Below the pieces are notes generated by a model. The model made no database searches. It was not told where the DNA came from and was given only the letters and a program-made list of their open reading frames with translations. A stretch of 64,000 nt of DNA. Source: Rhodovarius crocodyli (GTDB lineage Bacteria; Pseudomonadota; Alphaproteobacteria; Acetobacterales; Acetobacteraceae). The DNA lies in contig NZ_SACL01000004.1 of the NCBI RefSeq assembly GCF_004005855.1, forward strand, positions 248,001-312,000. The letters are read 5' to 3'. Below, piece by piece: positions 15,939 through 24,870 of this stretch. How positions within the stretch are numbered: position 1 is the stretch's first letter; each line of letters starts with the position of its first letter. A program made the translations under genes and the position numbers.

Positions 15939-17609
15939 ATGCCGGGTTTGAAACATTTCACCACCGAGGTGCTGGTCATCGGCGCCGGCGGGGCGGGCAT
16001 GTATGCCGCCATCGAGGCCAGCCGCCAGGGTGCCTCCGACATCCTGCTGCTGGAACGCAGCCTGATCGGGCGCGGCGGTGCCACCGTGATGGCGCAGATG
16101 ACGGTGGCCGCCGCCCTCGACGAGGAGGATGACTGGCGCCACCACCTGGCCGACACGCTGGCCGCCGGGCGCGGGTTGTGCGACCCGGCCCTCGCAACGC
16201 TGCTGTGCGAGGTGGGCGTGGACGTGATCCGCGAGATGGAAGGCTGGAAGGTCGGCTGGGCGCGCGACGGCAACCGCCTTCGCGCGGTGCAGGCGCCTGG
16301 GCACGATCGCGCGCGCTGCGTCTATGTGGATTTCCTGTCCACCGGCCCCGCCGTGTCGCGCACCCTGCGCGCCCAGTTGCAGAAGCACGACCGCATCCGC
16401 CGCACCGGCGATGTGGTGGTGACCGACCTCGTCACCCAGGACGGCCATGTCACCGGCGCCGTGGGGTTCGACATCGCCCACGGCACGCCCGTGGTGATCG
16501 AGGCGAAGGCGACCATCCTGGCGACCGGCGGGCTGACGCGGCTGTACCGGCGCAACAGCGCCTCGGCGCACATGTCGGGCGATGGCTTCGCCCTGGCGCT
16601 GCGCGCGGGGGCGAAGCTGCTGGGGATGGAATTCGTGCAGTTCTTCCCCATCGGGCACCTGGCACCGCGCATGGTGGGGATGGACCCCATCATGTGGGAC
16701 CCGTTCCGCTACAAGCTCGGTGGTCGGCTGCTGAACGGCGAGCGCGAGGAGTTCATCGACCGCTACGGCGGCACGGACGAGGGCAAATACACCACGACAC
16801 GCGACCTCGCGACCTATGCCATCACGCAGGAAGTCGCGGCCGGCCGCGGCAGCCCGCATGGCGGGGCCTGGCTCAGCTTCCGCCATGTCCCGGCCGAGGA
16901 ACTGCGCGCGGCCTTCGGGCCGGTGATCGACAAACTGGCCGCCAACGGCATCGACCTGACGCAGAACGACATCGAGGTCGCCCCGATCGCGCACTACCAC
17001 ATGGGCGGCGTGCAGGTGGACACCGCCATGCGCACCAACATCCCCGGCCTGTTCGCGGCCGGTGAGGTGGTGGGCGGGGCGAATGGCGCGAACCGCCTGT
17101 CGGGCAACGCGATCACCGAGGCGCTGGCCTTCGGCAAGGTCGCGGGGCATGAGGCAGCGCATGCGGCCCCCGGCCCGGCCTTTTCGATGGAGGCCGCCAA
17201 GGCGGCGCTGGCGCTGGTCAGCGCCACCGGGCCGATGCGCAACACCGCCGCCCTGGTGGCGAAGCTGCAGGCTGCGATGGCCGACCACGCCGGCCCCTTC
17301 CGCGACGCAGCCGGGCTGGCCCGCGCGGCGGCGGCGATCGCCGAGATCCGCGCCGAGACCGGCGATCTGCCCCCCGGCGCGCCGGGGATGCCCTTCGACC
17401 TCGCGCGGCTCGACTGGTTCGACCTGCGGCAGATGCTGCTGGTGGCCGACAGCATCGTCACCGCCGCCTCAGCCCGCACCGAAAGCCGCGGCGCGCACCA
17501 GCGCACCGACTACCCCGAAACCTCGGAGGATTGGCGGCTGAACCTGCTGCTCTCAGGCGATGAAAACGGCCTGTCCCTGACCCGCATCTCCGTGCCGGAG
17601 GCCGCCTGA
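15939..17609 (+). CDS. Fumarate reductase/succinate dehydrogenase-like flavoprotein (atypical active site)
   Basis: A 556-residue FAD protein of the SdhA/FrdA/NadB family. The dinucleotide fold is VLVIGAGGAGMYAA (11-24). HYHMGG is at 352-357, and the proton-shuttle Arg (R386 in GANRLSGN) is in place. Two key positions differ from true succinate dehydrogenase. The His that links FAD covalently (RSHTV) is replaced in GRGGATV, so FAD should be non-covalent. The substrate-binding His of QFHP is Phe here (VQFFP, 234-238). The product is therefore probably not a standard SDH/fumarate reductase. It overlaps by one base the gene for a small [2Fe-2S] protein, its likely electron partner; no membrane anchor genes are present. 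The start is the ATG at 15939 (MPGLKHF). Confidence 0.85.
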   Translation: MPGLKHFTTEVLVIGAGGAGMYAAIEASRQGASDILLLERSLIGRGGATVMAQMTVAAALDEEDDWRHHLADTLAAGRGLCDPALATLLCEVGVDVIREMEGWKVGWARDGNRLRAVQAPGHDRARCVYVDFLSTGPAVSRTLRAQLQKHDRIRRTGDVVVTDLVTQDGHVTGAVGFDIAHGTPVVIEAKATILATGGLTRLYRRNSASAHMSGDGFALALRAGAKLLGMEFVQFFPIGHLAPRMVGMDPIMWDPFRYKLGGRLLNGEREEFIDRYGGTDEGKYTTTRDLATYAITQEVAAGRGSPHGGAWLSFRHVPAEELRAAFGPVIDKLAANGIDLTQNDIEVAPIAHYHMGGVQVDTAMRTNIPGLFAAGEVVGGANGANRLSGNAITEALAFGKVAGHEAAHAAPGPAFSMEAAKAALALVSATGPMRNTAALVAKLQAAMADHAGPFRDAAGLARAAAAIAEIRAETGDLPPGAPGMPFDLARLDWFDLRQMLLVADSIVTAASARTESRGAHQRTDYPETSEDWRLNLLLSGDENGLSLTRISVPEAA

Positions 17610-17935
17610 TGCCCGAAGCCACCCTGGTGATCCGCCGCGGCAGCCCCGGCGAGACCCCGCGCGACGAGGCCTTCACGGTCGAGTTCCAGCCCGGCGCCTC
17701 GGTGCTGGATGTGCTGCGCATGCTGCGCGTCGAGCGCGACCCGACGCTGACCTTCCGCTACGCCTGCCTCAACGCCAATGCCTGCAAGGAATGCATGATG
17801 GTGGTGAACGGCAAGGTAACCTACGCCTGCACGGCGCGGGTGATGGAAGGCACCACCACGCTGGAACCGCTGCCGAACAAGGAGCTGGTGCGCGATCTGG
17901 TGACGCAGATCGCCCCGCCCGACGAACGGTTCTAG
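17609..17935 (+). CDS. Small [2Fe-2S] protein resembling the N-terminal domain of SdhB/FrdB
   Basis: A 108-residue protein with a plant-ferredoxin-like cluster site: C53, C59, C62 and C74 (CLNANACKEC, then NGKVTYAC). The spacing C-x5-C-x2-C-x11-C has one residue more in the first gap than usual SdhB (C-x4-C). The context (FRYACL, VVNGKVTYAC, TTLEPL) is that of the SdhB N-terminal domain. The C-terminal domain with [4Fe-4S] and [3Fe-4S] clusters is missing; the stop is natural, not a visible frameshift. It starts in the stop of the flavoprotein gene (TGATG), so the two form a two-protein module. The stop overlaps the convergent LysE gene by 3 bases. Confidence 0.8.
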   Translation: MPEATLVIRRGSPGETPRDEAFTVEFQPGASVLDVLRMLRVERDPTLTFRYACLNANACKECMMVVNGKVTYACTARVMEGTTTLEPLPNKELVRDLVTQIAPPDERF

Positions 17936-18573
17936 CTGGGCGCGCGGGCCAGCAGCAGCCGCCCGCCCAGCAGGATGAGCGCCACGCCCGAGACGGCCTT
18001 CACAGCGCGGCCCACCATCGGGCGCAGCAGAACCCGCGCGAGCCGCGACATCAGCAGGGCCGCGCTGCCGTAGAACAGCAGCGCGATCGCCGCGTGGGTC
18101 AGCCCCAGCACGATGCCGGTGGCGTAGAAGCCGGGCTCGCCGGCCGACAGGAACTGGGGAAAGGCGGCCACGTAGAAGATGGCGGGCTTCGGGTTCAGGA
18201 TATTCGTCAGATAGCCGGTGGCGAAGGCGCGCGGGGCCGACATCGGCGCCACCTGCCGCACCGGCACCAGCGCCGCCCCCTTGCCGCGCAGCGACAGCAG
18301 AGACTTCACGCCCATCCACATCAGATAGGCCGCACCCAGCGTCTTGATCGCGGTGAACAACAGCGCCGAGGTCGCGATGACCGCGCCCACCCCGACCAGC
18401 GCCAGCGCGACATGCGACAGCACCGCCGCGCAGAAGCCGAGCGTGACCAGCAGACCGGTGCCTCGGCCATTACCCGCCATGCCCAGCAACAGGAACAGGT
18501 TGGGGCCGGGCGTCACGACGATCAGCGTCACGATCGAGACAAAGAGGAGGTACTGGTCGAGGGCGATGTGCAT
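17932..18573 (-). CDS. LysE/RhtB family amino-acid exporter
   Basis: A 213-residue inner-membrane protein with about six hydrophobic segments. The family signature VTPGPN lies in the first helix (VTLIVVTPGPNLFLLLG), followed by GRGTGLLVTLGF. Members export homoserine lactone, threonine, lysine or related metabolites. The frame is open further upstream, but MHIALDQYLLFVSIV (ATG at 18573) is the typical family start. It is convergent with the [2Fe-2S] gene and divergent from the secreted protein at 18690. The substrate is unknown. Confidence 0.9.
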   Translation of the reverse strand: MHIALDQYLLFVSIVTLIVVTPGPNLFLLLGMAGNGRGTGLLVTLGFCAAVLSHVALALVGVGAVIATSALLFTAIKTLGAAYLMWMGVKSLLSLRGKGAALVPVRQVAPMSAPRAFATGYLTNILNPKPAIFYVAAFPQFLSAGEPGFYATGIVLGLTHAAIALLFYGSAALLMSRLARVLLRPMVGRAVKAVSGVALILLGGRLLLARAPS

Positions 18574-18689
18574 GCCGCCATAGGCAGGCAGGCGGGCTCG
18601 CGCCTCAAGCGCACGCCACGCATGGCTGATCGCGCCTTGCCGCAACAGAGAGCTCACGCAATGGTGAGCAAGGCATGAAGGAGGATGTG

Positions 18690-19214
18690 ATGCGGTCGAT
18701 TCTTGTGGCTGTGCTGCTGCTTGCTGCCGGCGCCGCCCCGGGCATGGCGCAGCCCGCGCGCCCATCCCCGATCAATGACGGCGTCGAATCAGGCACCCGC
18801 ATGGTGCGGCTGAATGCGCCGCCGGGCCGCTTCGCCGCCTATGGCGAGGCGCGCGGCCGCCGCACCATCCGCTGCATGATCGACTGGCCGGAGGGCGAGG
18901 ACCTGCGCCTCAGCTTCTACAAGGATTCCGAGCGCCGCATGCTGTCGCTGCCGGCCCCCACCCCGATGCCCGCGACCGAGCGCCTGCTGCTGAGCGCCAC
19001 GCCCGGCAGCGCCGCCCCCATCGCCCTGACCGCGCGCGGCGTGGGCGGGCGGCTGGTGGTGGACAACCTGCCGCAGCCGGCCATCGACCGCATCCTGGAA
19101 GGCGGCCGGCTGACCATCCGCCTGGCCGGCGCCGGCACGGAGCGCAGCTACGACCTGACGGGGATGGACATCATGGGCGCCGTGATGGACGGCTGCCTGA
19201 CCAGCGGGGTCTGA
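18690..19214 (+). CDS. Secreted protein of unknown function
   Basis: I do not recognise this 174-residue protein. It has a clear signal peptide (MRSILVAVLLLAAGAAPGMA, cleavage after MAQ or before QPARP). The mature domain is rich in short beta-like stretches (RLSFYKDSERRMLSL, PIALTARGVGGRLVVDNL, GRLTIRLAGAG) and has two Cys, in IRCMIDW and MDGCLTS, which could form a disulfide. The start at 18690 is chosen because a strong AAGGAGG lies 6 bases before it; the ATG at 18675 lacks such a site and would spoil the signal peptide. It is convergent with the DUF2189 gene. Confidence 0.7.
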   Translation: MRSILVAVLLLAAGAAPGMAQPARPSPINDGVESGTRMVRLNAPPGRFAAYGEARGRRTIRCMIDWPEGEDLRLSFYKDSERRMLSLPAPTPMPATERLLLSATPGSAAPIALTARGVGGRLVVDNLPQPAIDRILEGGRLTIRLAGAGTERSYDLTGMDIMGAVMDGCLTSGV

Positions 19215-19218
19215 CCCT

Positions 19219-19992
19219 TCAGCCCTCCTCCACCAGGTCTCGATAGGCATGCCAGCTGGCATGCCCGATCAGCGGCATCGCCACCACCAGGCCCAGGAAG
19301 AACGGCACCAGCCCCAGCCCGGTGAACACCACGATCAGCCCCGCCCACAGGATCATGGGGCGGGGATGCGCCATGACGGTGCGCGCGCTGAGGGAGATCG
19401 CCTCGCCCACCGAGATGTCCCGCGCCACCAGCGCCGGAATGCCCACCGCGCAGGCCGCGAAGGTGGAGGCCGCGAAGATGAAGCCGAGCCCCGTGCCCAC
19501 GATCAGGAAGGGCAGGAACTGCGGGGACTGCAGCATGGCGAAGGGCAGTTGCTCCATCGGCACCGCGAATCCGCCATTGAAGAACAGCGCGAACAGCAGC
19601 CCCGCCACCCGCACCCAGGCCAGGTGCACGATCAGCAGCAGCGCGCCCATGAAGGCCAGCTGCCCGCCCTGGCGGCGGAACGGCGCCAGCACCGCATCGA
19701 AGCCCACGGGCTGGCCCAGCTCTCGCCGGCGGCTGACCTCATACAGGCCCGCGGCCAGCAGGGGCGCCATGATGAAGAAGCCCGCGGTGGCCGGCAGCAC
19801 CGCCCATGCCGCGCCCGCCTTCAGCATCACGGCGCTCAGGATCCAGCCGAACAGCGTGAGTGCGGCCCCATAGCCCAGCGCGATTCGCTTATGCGCCAGC
19901 AGGTCCTGCCAGCCGCGCGCCAGCCACAGCCAGGGCCTGTCCGTGCGGATGATCCGCGCCGGCGGCGCGCCCCCCAGAACCTGCGTCGTCAT
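19219..19992 (-). CDS. DUF2189 family membrane protein
   Basis: A 257-residue polytopic membrane protein. The opening RPWLWLARGWQDLLAHKRIALGYG and the segment SVGEAISLSARTVMAHPRPM are typical of DUF2189 proteins, which occur next to cytochrome oxidase genes in many alphaproteobacteria but have no assigned role. About six hydrophobic segments are visible. It is divergent from ccoN with the FNR box at 20054-20067 lying between them, so it may respond to the same oxygen signal. Confidence 0.85.
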   Translation of the reverse strand: MTTQVLGGAPPARIIRTDRPWLWLARGWQDLLAHKRIALGYGAALTLFGWILSAVMLKAGAAWAVLPATAGFFIMAPLLAAGLYEVSRRRELGQPVGFDAVLAPFRRQGGQLAFMGALLLIVHLAWVRVAGLLFALFFNGGFAVPMEQLPFAMLQSPQFLPFLIVGTGLGFIFAASTFAACAVGIPALVARDISVGEAISLSARTVMAHPRPMILWAGLIVVFTGLGLVPFFLGLVVAMPLIGHASWHAYRDLVEEG

Positions 19993-20053
19993 CTATCTCC
20001 TCCCGTCTTTTCCGTGACTTCCGCAGGATAATCCAACAGGTGCCGCACCGCAC

Positions 20054-20067
20054 TTGATTCATCTCAA
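20054..20067. promoter_or_regulatory. FNR box between DUF2189 gene and ccoN
   Basis: TTGATTCATCTCAA matches TTGAT-N4-ATCAA at 9 of 10 positions. It lies 53 bases before the best ccoN start and 61 bases from the DUF2189 start. With activation from about -41.5, ccoN transcription would begin near 20102. It is consistent with FnrL control of the cbb3 operon. Confidence 0.75.
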
Positions 20068-20120
20068 GGACGCCCCCCGTCGAACCCGGCAACACCGCGA
20101 TGTTCGAGGAGAGTATGGGT

Positions 20121-21602
20121 ATGGCCACGACCGCCCCGCTGCATGCCCCGCTGGGGGCAACCAACACCGACATCCAGTATGTCGAGGCGCCGATCCGCGC
20201 CTTTGCCATCGCCACCATGTTCTGGGGCGTGGTCGGCTTCCTGGCAGGCATCGTCATTGCCTCCCAGCTGGCTTGGCCGCTGCTGAACCTGGATCTGGAA
20301 TGGACGACCTTCGGCCGGCTGCGCCCGGTCCACACCTCCGCCGTGATCTTCGCGTTCGGCGGCAACGCCCTGCTGTGCACCAGCCTGTTCATCGTCCAGC
20401 GCACCTGCCGCGCCCGCCTGTTCGGCGGTGAGGAAATGGGCTGGTTCCTGTTCTGGGGCTACAACTTCTTCATCGTGACGGCGGCGCTCGGCTACGTCTT
20501 CGGCATCACCCAGGGCAAGGAATACGCCGAGCCCGAGTGGTTCGTGGACCTGTGGCTGACGCTGGTCTGGGTGATGTACCTGGTGGCCTTCGGCGGCACG
20601 ATCCTGAAGCGCGAGGAACCCCACATCTATGTGGCGAACTGGTTCTTCCTGGCCTTCATCATCACCGTGGCCATGCTGCATATCGGCAACAACATCGCCC
20701 TGCCCGTGGGCGGCACGGGCCGCTCCTTCGGCGCTGCCTCCGGCGTGCAGGATGCGATGATCCAGTGGTGGTACGGCCACAACGCGGTGGGCTTCTTCCT
20801 GACCGCCGGCTTCCTGGGCATGATGTACTACTTCATCCCCAAGCAGGCCGGCCGTCCGGTCTATTCCTACCGGCTGTCGATCATCCATTTCTGGGCGATC
20901 ATCTTCCTCTATATCTGGGCCGGCCCGCACCACCTGCACTACACCGCGCTGCCCGACTGGGCGCAGACGCTGGGCATGGTGTTCTCGATCATGCTGTGGA
21001 TGCCCAGCTGGGGCGGCATGATCAACGGCCTGATGACGCTCTCGGGCGCCTGGGACAAGCTGCGCACGGACCCTGCCCTGCGCTTCTCGGTCGCGGCCGT
21101 GGGCTTCTACGGCATGGCCACCTTCGAGGGGCCGGTGATGTCCATCCGCGCCGTCAATGCGCTGTCCCACTACACGGACTGGACGATCGGCCATGTGCAC
21201 TCGGGTGCGCTCGGCTGGAACGGCTTCATCATCTTCGGCTCGCTGTACTGGCTGTTCCCGGTGCTGTGGAAGAAGAAGGCGCTGTATTCGCAGAAGCTGG
21301 TGTCCTGGCACTTCTGGCTCGCGACGCTGGGCATCGTTCTCTACATCACGGCGATGTGGGTCAGCGGCATCATGCAGGGCCTGATGTGGCGCGCGACCGA
21401 CCAGCTGGGCTTCCTGCAATACAGCTTCATCGAGACCGTGGCGGCGATGCACCCCTACTACGTCATCCGCATGCTGGGCGGCGTCCTGTACCTGTCGGGC
21501 GCGCTGATCATGGTCTGGAACCTCTACAAGACCGTGACGATGGTCGAGAGCGAGGAGCCGCAGGCCCTCCCCTCCGGCGCCGTCGTCGCGGCGGCCGAGT
21601 AA
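20121..21602 (+). CDS. ccoN: cbb3-type cytochrome c oxidase subunit I
   Basis: The catalytic heme-copper subunit of the high-affinity cbb3 oxidase, about 493 residues with 12 or more transmembrane helices. Conserved histidine segments are visible: [35 protein letters not shown] (the CuB and heme b3 region), [14 protein letters not shown] and [17 protein letters not shown]. The start at 20121 ([10 protein letters not shown]) is 9 bases after GAGGAG; ATGs at 20100 and 20115 are in frame and possible. It heads ccoNOQP and ccoGHIS and is preceded by an FNR box. Confidence 0.97.
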   Translation: MATTAPLHAPLGATNTDIQYVEAPIRAFAIATMFWGVVGFLAGIVIASQLAWPLLNLDLEWTTFGRLRPVHTSAVIFAFGGNALLCTSLFIVQRTCRARLFGGEEMGWFLFWGYNFFIVTAALGYVFGITQGKEYAEPEWFVDLWLTLVWVMYLVAFGGTILKREEPHIYVANWFFLAFIITVAMLHIGNNIALPVGGTGRSFGAASGVQDAMIQWWYGHNAVGFFLTAGFLGMMYYFIPKQAGRPVYSYRLSIIHFWAIIFLYIWAGPHHLHYTALPDWAQTLGMVFSIMLWMPSWGGMINGLMTLSGAWDKLRTDPALRFSVAAVGFYGMATFEGPVMSIRAVNALSHYTDWTIGHVHSGALGWNGFIIFGSLYWLFPVLWKKKALYSQKLVSWHFWLATLGIVLYITAMWVSGIMQGLMWRATDQLGFLQYSFIETVAAMHPYYVIRMLGGVLYLSGALIMVWNLYKTVTMVESEEPQALPSGAVVAAAE

Positions 21603-21615
21603 GGAGGCCCCACAC

Positions 21616-22347
21616 ATGGCATTCAAGTTCAGCCACGGCACCATCGAGCGGAACCTGATCCTGCTCGGCGTGCTCAGCCTCATCACCGTGTCGATCGGCG
21701 GCCTGGCGCAGATCGTCCCGCTCTTCACGGTGGAATCCACGATCGAGCGGGTGGAGGGCATCCGCCCCTACTCCCCGCTCGAGCTGATGGGCCGCGAGAT
21801 CTATGTGCGTGAGGGTTGCTACACCTGCCACAGCCAGATGATCCGCCCCTTCCGTGACGAGGCGGAACGCTACGGCCACTACTCGCTGGCGGCCGAGAGC
21901 GTGTTCGACCACCCCTTCCAGTGGGGCTCGAAGCGCACGGGGCCTGACCTCGCCCGCGTCGGCGGCCGCTATTCCGATGACTGGCACGCCCAGCATCTGC
22001 GCAGCCCGCGCGCCGTGGTGCCCGAGAGCATCATGCCGCCCTACGCCTTCCTGGACCGCCCGCTCGACTATCGCCGGGTGCAGGCCAGCATGCAGACGCT
22101 GCGCGCGGTGGGCGTGCCCTACACGGATGAGATGATCGCCAACGCCAACGCGGACCTGCGCGCGCAGGCGAACCCGGAGGCCGACGCATCGGGCCTGAAC
22201 AACCGCTATGCCCGCGCCCGCCAGGGCAATTTCGACGGCCATGGCGGCGAGGTGACGGAGATGGATGCCGTCATCGCCTACCTCCAGATGCTGGGCACGC
22301 TCGTGCAGTTCCGCGACGTGACGCCCGAGCAGCTGCGGCAGCAGTAA
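21616..22347 (+). CDS. ccoO: cbb3-type cytochrome c oxidase subunit II (monoheme cytochrome c)
   Basis: A 243-residue membrane-anchored cytochrome c. One N-terminal transmembrane helix (about 12-36) is followed by the heme-binding motif CYTCH (C68, C71, H72), in the typical setting [13 protein letters not shown]. The distal Met ligand is probably in SIMPPYAFL. It passes electrons from CcoP to CcoN. It is 13 bases after ccoN with an AAGGAGG ribosome-binding site. Confidence 0.96.
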   Translation: MAFKFSHGTIERNLILLGVLSLITVSIGGLAQIVPLFTVESTIERVEGIRPYSPLELMGREIYVREGCYTCHSQMIRPFRDEAERYGHYSLAAESVFDHPFQWGSKRTGPDLARVGGRYSDDWHAQHLRSPRAVVPESIMPPYAFLDRPLDYRRVQASMQTLRAVGVPYTDEMIANANADLRAQANPEADASGLNNRYARARQGNFDGHGGEVTEMDAVIAYLQMLGTLVQFRDVTPEQLRQQ

Positions 22348-22359
22348 GGAGAAGCCCCG

Positions 22360-22518
22360 ATGCTCAACGAACTCGCCCGCCATCACGGCATCTTCGCGAC
22401 GCTCTGGGTCGTGTGGTTCTTCATCCTCTTCAGCGGGATCCTGGTCTGGACCCTGCTGCCCTCCCGCAAGGGCGAGCTTGAGGCTCGCGGCGGGATTCCC
22501 TTCCGCAAGGACGGCTGA
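22360..22518 (+). CDS. ccoQ: cbb3-type cytochrome c oxidase subunit IV, CcoQ
   Basis: A 52-residue single-helix protein (helix about 12-33, FATLWVVWFFILFSGILVW) with a short basic C-terminal tail ending FRKDG. CcoQ stabilises the cbb3 complex and protects it from oxygen during assembly. It starts 12 bases after the ccoO stop behind AAGGAG, and its stop is one base before ccoP. Position and size make the call firm even though the sequence is short. Confidence 0.9.
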   Translation: MLNELARHHGIFATLWVVWFFILFSGILVWTLLPSRKGELEARGGIPFRKDG

Positions 22519-22519
22519 C

Positions 22520-23389
22520 ATGCCCACGAAGATCGAAAAGGACGCCATCTCCGGCACGGACACGACCGGGCATGAGTGGGATGGGCTGAAGGAGCTGAAC
22601 ACGCCCCTTCCCCGCTGGTGGCTGTATACCTTCTACGCCACCATCGTCTTCGCCGCCGTCTGGGTGGTGCTGTACCCGGCCATCCCCATCCGGGGCCTGA
22701 CCGGCGTGCTGGGCTACACCGCGCGTGAGGCCGGCACGGCCGAGCTGGCGGAAGCCCGCACCCGCGCCGAGCCCATGATGGCCCGGCTGCGCGCGGCGAC
22801 CCCCGCGCAGATCGCGGCCGACCCGGACCTGCGCGCCTATGCCATCGCCGGCGGGCGCGTGGCCTTCGCCAACAACTGCGCCGCCTGCCACGGCGCGGGC
22901 GGTCAGGGTGCGACGGGCGGCTACCCGACGCTGGCCGACGACGACTGGCTGTGGGGCGGCACGCTGGACGCCATCCGCACCACCATCACCCACGGCATCC
23001 GCAGCCCGGATGACGAGGAGGCCCGGACCTCCGTCATGCCCCGCTTCCTGGGCGACGGCATGCTGACGCGGCCGCAGATCCATGACGTGGCGCAGCATGT
23101 GCTGGGCCTGTCGGGGCTCGCGACCGACCAGGCGGCCGCCCAGCGCGGTGCCGCGGTCTTCGCCGAGAACTGCGTCAGCTGCCATGGCGATCAGGGCGAG
23201 GGCAATGCGGAGCTCGGCGCTGCGCGCCTCAATGACCGCATCTGGCTGAACGGGCCGGACACGCGCGCCATCGAGGCCTTCATCGCCAATCCGCGCCTGG
23301 GCGTGATGCCGGCCTTCGGCCAGCGCCTGGATGCCGCCACCATCAACATGCTGGCGGTCTATGTGCACTCGCTGGGTGGGGGTCGGTAA
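22520..23389 (+). CDS. ccoP: cbb3-type cytochrome c oxidase subunit III (diheme cytochrome c)
   Basis: A 289-residue protein with one transmembrane helix (about 35-58) and two cytochrome c domains. The heme sites are CAACH (C120, C123, H124) and CVSCH (C218, C221, H222). The N-terminal HEWDGLKELNTPLPRWW is the CcoP signature. It takes electrons from soluble cytochromes and hands them to CcoO. It starts one base after the ccoQ stop. Confidence 0.96.
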   Translation: MPTKIEKDAISGTDTTGHEWDGLKELNTPLPRWWLYTFYATIVFAAVWVVLYPAIPIRGLTGVLGYTAREAGTAELAEARTRAEPMMARLRAATPAQIAADPDLRAYAIAGGRVAFANNCAACHGAGGQGATGGYPTLADDDWLWGGTLDAIRTTITHGIRSPDDEEARTSVMPRFLGDGMLTRPQIHDVAQHVLGLSGLATDQAAAQRGAAVFAENCVSCHGDQGEGNAELGAARLNDRIWLNGPDTRAIEAFIANPRLGVMPAFGQRLDAATINMLAVYVHSLGGGR

Positions 23390-23394
23390 CGACC

Positions 23395-24870
23395 ATGTCC
23401 CATATGGGAACCGTCGAGCCGGAACAGCCGAGCCTCTACGCGGATAGGCCAAGGATCTATCCGCGCGCGGTCTCGGGGCGGGTTCGGCGGGTGAAGTGGG
23501 CGGTGCTCTGCCTGCTTCTGGGTATCTACTACCTGGTGCCCTGGCTGCGGTGGGACCGCGGCCCGGGTGCCCCAGACCAGGCGGTGCTGGTCGATATGGG
23601 CCATGCCCGCCTGTTCTTCTTCTGGATCGAGCTGTGGCCGCAGGAGGTGTACTTCCTCACCGGCATCCTGGTGCTGGCGGCCATCGGCCTGTTCGCCGCC
23701 ACATCCCTGTTCGGCCGCGTCTGGTGCGGCTTCACCTGCCCGCAGACAGTCTGGACCGACCTGTTCATGTGGGTGGAGCGCCGGATCGAGGGCGACCGCA
23801 ACGCGCGCATGAAGCTGGACGCGCAGCCCATGTCGGCGCGCAAGTTCCGCCTCAAGGCCGCGAAGCACGCGGCATGGCTGTTCATCGCGGCGGCCACCGG
23901 CGGCGCCTGGATCATGTATTTCGTGGATGCGCCAAGCTTCGTGCGCGACATCTTCACCGGCGGCGTCAGCCTGCAGGCCTGGTTCTTCTTCGCGCTGTTC
24001 ACCGCCACCACCTATGTGCTGGCCGGCTTCGCGCGCGAACAGGTCTGCACCTACATGTGCCCCTGGCCGCGCTTTCAGGGCGCGATGCTGGACGACCAGT
24101 CCTATGTCGTGACCTATCGGCCCTGGCGCGGCGAACCGCGCGGCAAGGCCAAGGCCGACAATGTGGGCGATTGCGTGGATTGCGCCGCCTGCGTGCATGT
24201 CTGCCCCACCGGCATCGACATCCGCGACGGCCAGCAGCTGGAATGCATCGGCTGCGGCCTGTGCGTGGATGCCTGCAACGACATCATGCGCAAGCTGCAC
24301 CGGCCCGAGGGGCTGATCGCCTTCGAGACGCTGTCCAACCTGGCCGCCAGCACCGCCGCCACCCAGTCCATGCCGGCCTGTGCCGCGCGGGTGGATGTCG
24401 GCATGCAGGCGCGCCGCGTGCCGAAGCTGATCCGCTCGCGCACCGTGCTGTATGCGGCGGTGCTGGGTCTGGTCACGGCCATCATGCTTGTGGCCTTCCT
24501 GATGCGGGAGAATGTGAGCCTGTCGGTCCTGCGCGACCGCGCGCCGCTGTTCGTGCGCCTGTCCGATGGCGGCATCCGCAACGCCTACACCATCAAGCTG
24601 TCCAACAAGGAACGCGAGGTGGTGCGCTATGCCCTGGTGGCCGACGGCCCCGCCGGGCTGCAGCTGGTGGTGCAGAGCGCGGAGCAGGATGCCCAGGGCC
24701 GCCCCCTGCTGACGACGCGCCCGGACGGCATCACCGAATGGCGCGTGCTGCTGACCGCCCCGCCGAGGCTTGCGCTGGGTCAAAGTGTGCCCGTCACCTT
24801 CCGGCTAATGGATGCCTCGGGGCGGGTCGCCGCCCGGCACGAGAGTGTCTTCCTGGGGCCTGAACGATGA
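23395..24870 (+). CDS. ccoG: cytochrome c oxidase accessory protein CcoG (FixG/RdxA)
   Basis: A 491-residue membrane ferredoxin with about five transmembrane segments. It has two [4Fe-4S] motifs in the middle (CVDCAACVHVCP and CIGCGLCVDAC) and the NapH-like CGFTCPQTVW and CTYMCPWPRFQ upstream. The C-terminus is a periplasmic Ig-like domain (VRLSDGGIRNAYTIKLSNK). CcoG is thought to reduce Cu(II) to Cu(I) so copper can be delivered to CcoN. It is 5 bases after ccoP and overlaps ccoH by ATGA. Confidence 0.95.
   Translation: MSHMGTVEPEQPSLYADRPRIYPRAVSGRVRRVKWAVLCLLLGIYYLVPWLRWDRGPGAPDQAVLVDMGHARLFFFWIELWPQEVYFLTGILVLAAIGLFAATSLFGRVWCGFTCPQTVWTDLFMWVERRIEGDRNARMKLDAQPMSARKFRLKAAKHAAWLFIAAATGGAWIMYFVDAPSFVRDIFTGGVSLQAWFFFALFTATTYVLAGFAREQVCTYMCPWPRFQGAMLDDQSYVVTYRPWRGEPRGKAKADNVGDCVDCAACVHVCPTGIDIRDGQQLECIGCGLCVDACNDIMRKLHRPEGLIAFETLSNLAASTAATQSMPACAARVDVGMQARRVPKLIRSRTVLYAAVLGLVTAIMLVAFLMRENVSLSVLRDRAPLFVRLSDGGIRNAYTIKLSNKEREVVRYALVADGPAGLQLVVQSAEQDAQGRPLLTTRPDGITEWRVLLTAPPRLALGQSVPVTFRLMDASGRVAARHESVFLGPER

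Noticed and set aside
17609-17935. Truncated sdhB pseudogene
   Set aside because: The small [2Fe-2S] gene has intact start, cysteines and stop and is coupled to the flavoprotein gene; no remnant of the SdhB C-terminal domain follows, so it reads as a real short gene.
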